A stretch of DNA of 64,000 bases from Limnohabitans sp. B9-3 (GTDB taxonomy: Bacteria > Pseudomonadota > Gammaproteobacteria > Burkholderiales > Burkholderiaceae_C): contig NZ_NESI01000001.1 in NCBI RefSeq assembly GCF_002778325.1, forward strand, positions 434,001 through 498,000, written 5' to 3'. Shown here one piece after another: positions 18,659-25,670 of this stretch. How positions within the stretch are numbered: position 1 is the stretch's first letter; every line of letters starts with the position of its first letter. Under the pieces are notes generated by a model, which was given only the letters and a program-made list of their open reading frames with translations, did not search any database and was not told the origin of the DNA. The position numbers and the translations under genes are program-made.

Positions 18659-19792
18659 TCAGGCCGTGAGGCGTGCGTGTTCGCGGGTGGCGAAACGGTC
18701 GGTCATGCCCGACAAATAGTCGGCCACGGCACGCGGCAAGTCAAGGCGCTGCGCATAGGCCGAAGGCATTTCTTGCGGTTTGGCCAAGTAGGCAACGAAT
18801 AACTCACGCACCACCTCGCGGGCCCAATCGGTGGTTTGCATGACCTGCGGATGGCGGTACAAATTGCGAAACAAAAACGACTTGAGCGCCTTGGACTCCT
18901 CAAACATCGCCGCACTGAACTGGACCAGAGGCTGGCATTGACGCACGTCCTCCACAGAGTTGGGGGCGTGCTGCGCCAATGCGTCGCGGGTGGTGCGAAT
19001 CACGTCGTACACCTGATCACTCAGCATGCGGCGAATGGTTTCAAACAACACGCGACGCCCTTGCAGCTGCGGATGCTCGCTCAGCGTTTGCGCGTGGTAA
19101 CGGGCAAACAGCGGCACGTCTTGCAACTGAGACATGGTCAACAAACCCGAGCGCACGCCGTCATCGATGTCGTGCGCGTTGTAAGCGATGGCGTCGGCCA
19201 AGTTGCACAACTGCGCCTCTAGGCTGGGCTGAGTGCCCTTCAAAAAGCGGGCGGCCACACCGTTGGGCTCGTGCGCCTCGATAGCCTGGGCGTTGCGACG
19301 GGCGCAGTGTTTCAAGATACCTTCGCGGGTCTCAAAACTCAGGTTCAAACCATTGAAATTTGGGTAGCGCTCTTCCAACTCATCGACCACGCGCAGACTT
19401 TGCAGGTTGTGCTCAAAGCCGCCGTAGGGCGTCATGCATTCGTTCAAGGCGTCTTGGCCGGCGTGGCCAAATGGTGTGTGCCCAAGGTCGTGGGCCAAGG
19501 CCACGGCCTCCACCAAGTCTTCGTTCAAACCCAGTGCGCGTGCGATGGAACGGCCCAGTTGCGCCACCTCCAAGGAGTGCGTCATGCGCGTGCGAAACAA
19601 ATCGCCTTCGTGGTTCAAAAACACTTGAGTTTTGTAAACCAATCGCCGAAACGCGGTGGAGTGCACGATGCGGTCGCGGTCCCGCTGATGCGGGTTGCGA
19701 AAACTCGCGGCGTGGGCGGGTGCCTCGGGCTCAGCGTGGAGACGCCCACGCGAGCGCTCAGGCTGACAGGCGTAGACGGCTAAATCAGTCAA
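18659..19792 (-). CDS. dgt: deoxyguanosinetriphosphate triphosphohydrolase-like protein
   Basis: A 377-residue HD-domain phosphohydrolase of the dGTPase family (type 2), which splits dNTPs into deoxynucleoside and triphosphate. Seen in sequence: [20 protein letters not shown], the metal-binding [19 protein letters not shown] and the later D of [15 protein letters not shown]. There is no ATG at the beginning. TTG 19792, whose TTGA overlaps the aroB stop, is used; a second TTG lies at 19804. It follows aroB, as is common in Comamonadaceae. Confidence 0.9.
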   Translation of the reverse strand: MTDLAVYACQPERSRGRLHAEPEAPAHAASFRNPHQRDRDRIVHSTAFRRLVYKTQVFLNHEGDLFRTRMTHSLEVAQLGRSIARALGLNEDLVEAVALAHDLGHTPFGHAGQDALNECMTPYGGFEHNLQSLRVVDELEERYPNFNGLNLSFETREGILKHCARRNAQAIEAHEPNGVAARFLKGTQPSLEAQLCNLADAIAYNAHDIDDGVRSGLLTMSQLQDVPLFARYHAQTLSEHPQLQGRRVLFETIRRMLSDQVYDVIRTTRDALAQHAPNSVEDVRQCQPLVQFSAAMFEESKALKSFLFRNLYRHPQVMQTTDWAREVVRELFVAYLAKPQEMPSAYAQRLDLPRAVADYLSGMTDRFATREHARLTA

Positions 19793-20889
19793 GCCACGCA
19801 GCAATCGTCGATCACCTGCGACACCAAGGCATCAGGCGCACCGCGCACGATGGCACTGCCCGGTTTGTCGATCAGCACAAAGCGGATGTCGCCTGCCTCT
19901 GCTTTTTTGTCCACACGCATGTGGTGCAAGTAAACCTCCGCACCCAGCTTGGGGCCCACGGTGGGCAAACCTGCGCGCGCAATGAGCGCAGTGAAACGCG
20001 AGACAAACGCCTCATCCACCAAGCCCAAACGTTGCGACAGGTGCGAGGCCATCACCATGCCGCACCCCACGGCTTCACCATGCAACCATTCGCCAAAACC
20101 GAGGCCCGCTTCGATAGCGTGGCCAAAGGTGTGGCCAAAATTCAAAATGGCACGAATGCCGCCTTCCCGCTCGTCTTGACTCACCACCCACGCTTTGATT
20201 TCGCAGCTGCGCTTGACGGCGTGCGCCAGCGCTTGCGGATCGCGCGCCATCAACGCGTCGAGGTGATCGTCGATCCAATCGAGAAACGTCATGTCCGCGA
20301 TCGGGCCGTACTTGATGACCTCGGCCAGGCCCGCGCTCATTTCGCGCTGAGGCAAGGTTTGCAAGGTGTCGAGGTCGCAGACCACGCGGTGCGGTTGGTA
20401 AAACGCACCGATCATGTTTTTGCCAATGGGATGGTTGATGGCGGTTTTGCCGCCCACCGACGAGTCCACCTGGGCCAGCAAGGTCGTGGGCACTTGCACA
20501 AACGGCACGCCACGCATGTAGCAAGCGGCGGCAAAACCAGTCATGTCGCCCACTACGCCGCCGCCCAAAGCGAACAGCACGGTTTTGCGGTCGGCACCTT
20601 GGCCCAGCATGGCATCAAAAATGAGGTTGAGTGTTTGCCAATCTTTGTGGCTTTCGCCGTCGGGCAAGACCACGGTGTGCACTTGGCTGTAGCGACTGGC
20701 CAACGCTGCGGCCAAACGCTGCGCGTAGAGGGGTCCGACGGTGTCATTGGTGACGATGAAAGCGGCGCTGGCCTTGGGCAAATCGGCCCAAGTACTGGGC
20801 GCGTCGAGCAACTGACCGCCAATCAAAATGGGATAACTGCGATCGCCCAAATCAATGGCCACGCGCTCAAGTTGGGAGATGTCTGACAT
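19789..20889 (-). CDS. aroB: 3-dehydroquinate synthase
   Basis: A 366-residue AroB, second step of the shikimate pathway (DAHP to 3-dehydroquinate, NAD- and metal-dependent). Motifs: [12 protein letters not shown], the NAD-binding [36 protein letters not shown], and the metal-binding His in [12 protein letters not shown] with HGEAVGCGM. It lies 18 bases downstream of aroK on the same strand; the two shikimate genes are cotranscribed with the pil cluster. Confidence 0.97.
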   Translation of the reverse strand: MSDISQLERVAIDLGDRSYPILIGGQLLDAPSTWADLPKASAAFIVTNDTVGPLYAQRLAAALASRYSQVHTVVLPDGESHKDWQTLNLIFDAMLGQGADRKTVLFALGGGVVGDMTGFAAACYMRGVPFVQVPTTLLAQVDSSVGGKTAINHPIGKNMIGAFYQPHRVVCDLDTLQTLPQREMSAGLAEVIKYGPIADMTFLDWIDDHLDALMARDPQALAHAVKRSCEIKAWVVSQDEREGGIRAILNFGHTFGHAIEAGLGFGEWLHGEAVGCGMVMASHLSQRLGLVDEAFVSRFTALIARAGLPTVGPKLGAEVYLHHMRVDKKAEAGDIRFVLIDKPGSAIVRGAPDALVSQVIDDCCVA

Positions 20890-20907
20890 GGGTGCCTTAG
20901 GTGAAAT

Positions 20908-21441
20908 TTAAGAAGCAGCAGGCTGCTCAGGCAAATGCCCCGCCAGCTCTAGCTGCGACACGATCATGTTGACCAGCGCGGACACGCTGGGTCGACCGGT
21001 TTCGATGACGTAATGCGCGCAGTCTCGGTACAACGGATCGCGCTTTTCAAACAATTCGCGCAAACGCGCTTGCGGGTCGGCCACTTGCAGCAACGGACGA
21101 TTTTGGTCATTGCGCAAACGGCGAAATACCTCTTCGGGGCTAGAGCGCAAATAAAACACATGGCCATGTTGGCGCAAACGCTCGCGGTTGATAGGCCTTA
21201 ACACCGAGCCGCCGCCCGTGGACAAGACACCGTGGTGGTTCTGACACAAATCAGCCAACACATCTGATTCGAGGTCACGAAAGCGGTCTTCCCCTTCGCG
21301 CTCGAAATACTCGCGCACCGAGCAGCCGAGACGATGCTCAATCGCGTGATCGGAATCCACGAAAGGGAGGCGAAGCCGTCTGGCAAGCTGACGACCCACG
21401 GTTGTTTTGCCGGAACCCGGCAGACCCACCAAAACCAACAA
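20908..21441 (-). CDS. aroK: Shikimate kinase
   Basis: A 177-residue P-loop kinase that phosphorylates shikimate with ATP. Walker A is GLPGSGKTT close to the N-terminus, followed by DSDHAIEHRLG (shikimate-binding Asp), FRDLESDVL and STGGGSVLR, and the lid arginine region RNDQNRPLL. No ATG exists between the pilQ stop and the Walker motif. TTG 21441 (or a non-canonical ATT just before it) must be used, 11 bases after the pilQ stop, so translation is probably coupled to pilQ. Confidence 0.95.
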   Translation of the reverse strand: MLVLVGLPGSGKTTVGRQLARRLRLPFVDSDHAIEHRLGCSVREYFEREGEDRFRDLESDVLADLCQNHHGVLSTGGGSVLRPINRERLRQHGHVFYLRSSPEEVFRRLRNDQNRPLLQVADPQARLRELFEKRDPLYRDCAHYVIETGRPSVSALVNMIVSQLELAGHLPEQPAAS

Positions 21442-21452
21442 AATTTGCTTTC

Positions 21453-23279
21453 TTAACGTGCAAGTGCACTTTGGACCAACATTTTAGGGGTTATGAACAC
21501 CAGCAACTCTTGCTTGGCCGAGGCTCGGCGGCGGTTTTTGAACAAGTAACCCAAAACCGGCAAATCGCCTAAGAACGGCACTTTGTACTCGTCGTCTTGC
21601 TCGCTGGTTTCGTAAATGCCGCCAATCATCACGGTCCCGCCGTTCTCCACCAACACCTGGGTTTTGACGTGTTTGGTGTCGATGGCAAAACCGGCGGGGG
21701 TGATTTGACCCACGTTGTCTTTGGTGATGTCCAAGTCCAACACAATGCCGCCCTCTGGGGTGATTTGCGGCGTGACCTCCAATTTGAGGTTGGCTTTACG
21801 AAAGGCCAAGGTGCTCGCGCCACTGCCGGAGGTGACTTGGTAAGGTAACTCGGTGCCTTGCTCAATCACCGCTTTGGCTTGGTCTGCCGTGACCACGCGC
21901 GGGCTTGACACCACCTTGCCTTTGCCATCGGCCTCCAAGGCCGACAGCTCTAAATTGAGAAAGCGGTTTTTGGCTGAATTGAAGATCGACACAGCAAAAC
22001 CTCCGGCGGCAAAGCCGTTCAGGCTCGCCGCAGGTAAGTTGACGAACTGGCCGGTGGTGTCCAAGGCTTTGTCGGCGATGTTGAAGCTGTTGGCTTGCTG
22101 CGCCAAGGGATTGGCATTGGCCATCACATTGGCGTTGGTCGGGCCCCACACCGCTTGCGGCCCCGCTTGGCCCAAACCACCCAAACGCACACCCAGGGTT
22201 TGGCCAAAGGTGTCGCTGGCTTGCACGATGCGCGCTTCGATCATCACTTGGCGCAAGGGCACGTCAATCTTGGCCAACATTTCGGCCACTTGGGCCAAAC
22301 GCGCAGCCACATCGGTGACAAACAATTGGTTGGTACGCGGCTCGGCCATCACGCCGCCACGGGCGCTTAGTAGGCGTGGGCTGCTAGTCGGGAACGACAG
22401 GCCGCTCATCAAACTGCTGCCTGCAACCGAGGGGTTGCCCCAAGCCGGGGAACCGGCAAAGCCACCAAGGCTAAAACCGCCTAAACCTCCCAAACCTCCC
22501 AAACCTCCCAAAGCCCCTAAAGCGCTTGTGCCGTTTGAACCGCTTGAACCGCCATAAGCGCTGCTAGGACTGAAGCTGTTGCCCCACGTTGCAGAAGGAA
22601 AAGCGCTGATGGAAGCACTAGCCATGGCGCTGTTGCCTTGTATTTGAGCCATCACATCGACTGCTTTGGCGTAATTCAGCACAAAGCTGCGCGTTTGCAA
22701 AGGCTCCAAATTTTGCAAGGCTGCTTGGGTTTCAAACGCCAACTTGTCGCGGGCAGCCACCTCGGCACGAGGCGCCACCCAAATGACGTTCCCTTGGCGG
22801 CGCTGACTCAAGCCCTTGGCTTGCACCATGATGTCGAGCACCTGATCCCAAGGCACTTGGTGCAAACGCAGGGTGAGCGAGCCCGTCACGCTGTCGGAAG
22901 TGACGATATTGAGCCCCGTGAAGTCGGCCAAGATTTGCAAGGCGGTGCGCACCTCGATGTTTTGAAAATTCAGCGATATGGGTTTGCCGGTGAACGCAGG
23001 AACTTCAGGGACGGCGCTGCTCATGGCGCTAAGGGGAGAGCCAATAGAAGCGCTAACGGGGGCGCCAATAGGGGCTGTATTGGCAACACGATTTGGCCCA
23101 CTCATTTGGGAAATGCTTTGAATGTTGGCTTGCGCCATCGCGCGGGGCAAACTGCCAACCACCAAGATGCCTAGCGCACAGACCAATCCTTTCTGCCAGC
23201 CTACTTTCAAACCTCTGTGCGACCTGCTCAGTATTTGCGGTCCGCTTGACGGGCCCCATCTGGTTTGCCTGTGTGTCAT
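21453..23279 (-). CDS. pilQ: PilQ, type IV pilus secretin (short form lacking an AMIN domain)
   Basis: A 608-residue outer-membrane secretin. A signal segment (hydrophobic core about 30-48, ending PRAMAQA) is followed by about 45 low-complexity Ser/Ala/Pro residues, then the STN domain (ISLNFQNIEVRTALQILADF, residues 101-170) and the N1 domain, which is split by a Gly-rich insert. The secretin pore domain follows, with KGKVVSSPRVVTADQAKA, VENGGTVMIGGIYET and FLGDLPVLGYLFKN. Standard PilQ carries one or two N-terminal AMIN domains for peptidoglycan binding; none is recognisable here. The start overlaps the pilOP stop by four bases (ATGA). Confidence 0.92.
   Translation of the reverse strand: MTHRQTRWGPSSGPQILSRSHRGLKVGWQKGLVCALGILVVGSLPRAMAQANIQSISQMSGPNRVANTAPIGAPVSASIGSPLSAMSSAVPEVPAFTGKPISLNFQNIEVRTALQILADFTGLNIVTSDSVTGSLTLRLHQVPWDQVLDIMVQAKGLSQRRQGNVIWVAPRAEVAARDKLAFETQAALQNLEPLQTRSFVLNYAKAVDVMAQIQGNSAMASASISAFPSATWGNSFSPSSAYGGSSGSNGTSALGALGGLGGLGGLGGFSLGGFAGSPAWGNPSVAGSSLMSGLSFPTSSPRLLSARGGVMAEPRTNQLFVTDVAARLAQVAEMLAKIDVPLRQVMIEARIVQASDTFGQTLGVRLGGLGQAGPQAVWGPTNANVMANANPLAQQANSFNIADKALDTTGQFVNLPAASLNGFAAGGFAVSIFNSAKNRFLNLELSALEADGKGKVVSSPRVVTADQAKAVIEQGTELPYQVTSGSGASTLAFRKANLKLEVTPQITPEGGIVLDLDITKDNVGQITPAGFAIDTKHVKTQVLVENGGTVMIGGIYETSEQDDEYKVPFLGDLPVLGYLFKNRRRASAKQELLVFITPKMLVQSALAR
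22478..22521 (-). repeat. 9-bp tandem repeat encoding Gly-Leu-Gly units in PilQ
   Basis: On the coding strand TTGGGAGGT occurs three times in a row with degenerate flanking units, encoding LGGLGGLGG inside the split N1 domain. The unit is in frame, so copy-number changes would lengthen or shorten the linker without shifting the frame. Confidence 0.75.
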
Positions 23280-24310
23280 TTCGCACCATCCTCCAAAAGC
23301 AAGGTCACCTCTCGGGGTTGCCAGACACCTTGCGGGTCACGTGCCAGCTCGCGCAAGGTCAACGTGTCGGCGGCGATGGTTTGCACGCGGCCAAACTCTT
23401 GGCCCACGTAATCGCCCACGGCGACGCGGTAAATCGAAGCGTTCGCTAGCGCACTGTTCGCGTCTGACAGGCGTAGCAAAGCCTGCTGAACGCCGTCTTG
23501 CGAGATCCGCCCTACGTAGCGCAGTCGTTCACGCGGCAGGGTCTCTAAGTGCGAACGCGGGCGCTGAAGTTCGGGCACGATCCAGCGAGCGTAACTGGGA
23601 TGTTGTTGAGCATGCAGGCCTTGTCTCTGCTGCCAAGCGCGGGCATCGAGGGGGTCGGCGTGGGCGGCGTCAGCCAAAGGTTGCGAAGGCAGGCCCGCCA
23701 GTTGCCAACCCGAAGACCCTGACACGTTGGGTCCAGGCGAACGCTGGGGCATCTGCAACACCACTTGGGCACGCCAACCGCCGCTGGAGTGCGCCTGCAA
23801 GTCCAAATTCGACAAGGTGGCCTGCGGCGCAACTTGAGGCAGCTGCGTCCACCACCGCATCCAAGCGGGCCATGCACCTTCCAACTGCACATGTACCGGC
23901 ACCTGTTGCAAAGAGACAGCTTTCAGCGCGGGCACGGGTACCGCCATCGACCAATCCACCAAAGACAAGACCAAACTTTCGCGCTCTGCCAGTTGGGTCA
24001 AGGCTTGTGAGCGCTTTGGCAGATCGCTTGAAAGGTAAGGGACAAGCACCGAGGTTTCTGCGTGGCGTTGGGCCAACTCCTGCGTCAATTGCGCATGGCG
24101 TTGCTGCGCGTTGAGAAGGTCGGCCTGCATACGCGTCAAAGTCTGAGCGCGCTCTTGCGCATCCGCCCAGGTGTTCCACGCACTCAGCCACCAAGGTGCC
24201 ATCAACAGCAAACCGACAACGACGGCGAGTGTCACGCATGCCCTCTGCAAAGCGGCCGGCCACATCCAAGGTTGGCGCGGATTCAGTTGCGCCCAGCCCT
24301 GTCCACGCAT
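23276..24310 (-). CDS. pilO: PilO-PilP fusion protein of the type IV pilus alignment complex
   Basis: A 344-residue protein joining two proteins that are normally separate. Residues 26-44 form one membrane helix, followed by a coiled-coil-prone stretch (47-85) and a PilO-like periplasmic domain (about 90-190). After a low-complexity linker, residues 262-341 match PilP: LRYVGRISQDG, IYRVAVGDYVGQEFGRVQ, LTLRELARDPQGVWQPRE. The usual PilP lipobox is absent, so the PilP domain is held by the PilO helix. ATG 24310 shares one base with the pilMN stop (TGATG); the frame is open far upstream inside pilMN, but that part has no pilus features. Confidence 0.85.
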   Translation of the reverse strand: MRGQGWAQLNPRQPWMWPAALQRACVTLAVVVGLLLMAPWWLSAWNTWADAQERAQTLTRMQADLLNAQQRHAQLTQELAQRHAETSVLVPYLSSDLPKRSQALTQLAERESLVLSLVDWSMAVPVPALKAVSLQQVPVHVQLEGAWPAWMRWWTQLPQVAPQATLSNLDLQAHSSGGWRAQVVLQMPQRSPGPNVSGSSGWQLAGLPSQPLADAAHADPLDARAWQQRQGLHAQQHPSYARWIVPELQRPRSHLETLPRERLRYVGRISQDGVQQALLRLSDANSALANASIYRVAVGDYVGQEFGRVQTIAADTLTLRELARDPQGVWQPREVTLLLEDGAK

Positions 24311-25545
24311 CAAACACCCGCCTTTAGATCGGCTTCGATTCGAAAATGCCACACCGACAAGCCGGTGGCAGATTGAGGTGCGGTCAATTCCAAATGACGT
24401 AACTCGGGCGCTTGGGCCCAAATATTCAAGCCCTTGAGTTGCTGCGCCAAATGCTGCGCTTGAGCCGCGGACAAGGCCTCGCCCTTCACCCACCAATGCG
24501 CTTGCTGTTGCTTGACCTCGGACACCCAAAGCCCTTGGCTGTGCTGGGCCAACACGCGACTCCATTGCAGCGTGTGTTGTTGCACGACGGCTTGTCCATG
24601 AAGCCATTGCGCGAGCGCTTGGGCCTCGGTCAACACGGTTTGTGCATGTTTTTGGGCGCTGCGCACCTCCTTCAAATCCTGCTCGACGGCAACAATGTCC
24701 CCTGTCTCTTCGCTGAGGTTGTTCGCCATTTGTGTCATCCAAAAGACCGCTCCCAACGCCAGAAGCGCCCCAAAGAGCGTGCCAGCAGCGACGCGTTGCA
24801 GCCAATGCAAACGCAGCGCCCGCTGCTTCATGGCGCGATAGGGCAAAAAATTAAACCTAGCGCCGTGCCAAGCACCCAAAGCCAAGCCCAGCGCCTCGGC
24901 GTATTGCCGCGCTAGACCGGCTTGGGCGGGCGGCAGTTGGGCCAACAACGTCTGGTTGTGCGTGTTCACCTGCACGTCATCACGCGGCATCACCGCCGAC
25001 AAGCGGATGCCCGCAGCCAAGGCAAACTGCTGCCAAGCGTCCACTCGGGCTCGAGGGGCAGTGGCCCAAGCGTAGGTGCGCTCTTCAAGCGACGTTGGTG
25101 TTCCGACTTCGAGGACTGGAATGACGGAGGCGGCTTGGATGACGCCATCTTTTTCGGTGTAATCCCAACTCACCGGCGGGTCATTGGGCGCCGCTTGCAG
25201 CTCTGCAGCCATCTGAAAGGCCACATCGTCGGGTTGTAAATCGAAGGGCAAACGCAAGGTGCCACGCACCACGTCAGCCTCAGGAACAGTGACGAACAAA
25301 CTGTCTAAGCGAAGGTCTCGCCCACGCAACCAATCTTTGAACCAACGCCCTAGAACTTGGGGCTCCACCAACTGGCCTTCCGCCATGCAGTCTTCTGGCA
25401 AGGCCAAACGCTCGGCACATGACACGCCATCAGCCGCAAACGCGGTGCCCGTCAACACCACCAGATGGGCAGCGTCGCCCCACACATCCAACCCACCGAC
25501 TACCCGGGACTGGCTTCGACGATACGGCCAAATCATTCGTGCCAT
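24310..25545 (-). CDS. pilM: PilM-PilN fusion protein (GspL-like layout)
   Basis: A 411-residue protein. Residues 14-225 resemble PilM, the actin-like cytoplasmic protein: GGLDVWGDAAHLVVL replaces the usual phosphate-1 motif, and LFVTVPEADVVRGTLRLP and ALGLALGAW match conserved PilM segments. FNFLPYR at 231-237 is the PilM-binding motif normally at the extreme N-terminus of PilN; it is followed by one membrane helix (252-270) and a PilN-like coiled coil and periplasmic domain. PilM plus PilN usually total about 540 residues; the missing part is the second nucleotide-binding lobe. GGAG lies 7 bases before ATG 25545. Confidence 0.85.
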   Translation of the reverse strand: MARMIWPYRRSQSRVVGGLDVWGDAAHLVVLTGTAFAADGVSCAERLALPEDCMAEGQLVEPQVLGRWFKDWLRGRDLRLDSLFVTVPEADVVRGTLRLPFDLQPDDVAFQMAAELQAAPNDPPVSWDYTEKDGVIQAASVIPVLEVGTPTSLEERTYAWATAPRARVDAWQQFALAAGIRLSAVMPRDDVQVNTHNQTLLAQLPPAQAGLARQYAEALGLALGAWHGARFNFLPYRAMKQRALRLHWLQRVAAGTLFGALLALGAVFWMTQMANNLSEETGDIVAVEQDLKEVRSAQKHAQTVLTEAQALAQWLHGQAVVQQHTLQWSRVLAQHSQGLWVSEVKQQQAHWWVKGEALSAAQAQHLAQQLKGLNIWAQAPELRHLELTAPQSATGLSVWHFRIEADLKAGV

Positions 25546-25581
25546 GGCATGTCTCCTGTTTTTTGTGGCCTCAGTTTTAGT

Positions 25582-25618
25582 GCCTGACTTGGCTCGCGCG
25601 TGTTCGCTTGACTTGGCT
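25582..25618. promoter_or_regulatory. 13-bp direct repeat between pilMN and mrcA
   Basis: GCCTGACTTGGCT (25582-25594) and GCTTGACTTGGCT (25606-25618) differ at one base and start 24 bases apart. They lie 37-73 bases upstream of the pilMN start, where a regulator of the pil operon could bind. Function is not known. Confidence 0.4.
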
Positions 25619-25628
25619 TATTTGTAAT

Positions 25629-25659
25629 TTGCGCAGGTGGCATGCCACCTTTTTATAAT
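25629..25659 (+). promoter_or_regulatory. predicted mrcA promoter with a palindromic operator in its spacer
   Basis: A perfect -10 box TATAAT (25654-25659) is preceded at 19 bases by TTGCGC (25629-25634). The spacer holds a perfect 16-bp palindrome, AGGTGGCATGCCACCT (25635-25650). Transcription would begin near 25666, only about five bases before the mrcA ATG. Confidence 0.5.
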
Positions 25660-25670
25660 CACTCTTACTT

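Noticed and set aside
19360-20886. 508-codon open frame on the plus strand
   Set aside because: It lies antisense to dgt and aroB, both unmistakable. Long antisense frames are common here because of the GC-rich third codon positions, and the translation has no recognisable domain.
24311-24805. N-terminal extension of the PilO-PilP frame
   Set aside because: The frame is open to 24805, but the extension lies inside pilMN, is Arg/Gly/Thr-rich without domains, and ATG 24310 overlaps the pilMN stop as expected for coupling.
23276-25545. PilMN and PilOP fusions as sequencing errors
   Set aside because: An indel would normally break a frame. It could join adjacent genes but would not remove the middle of PilM or the PilP signal and lipobox.
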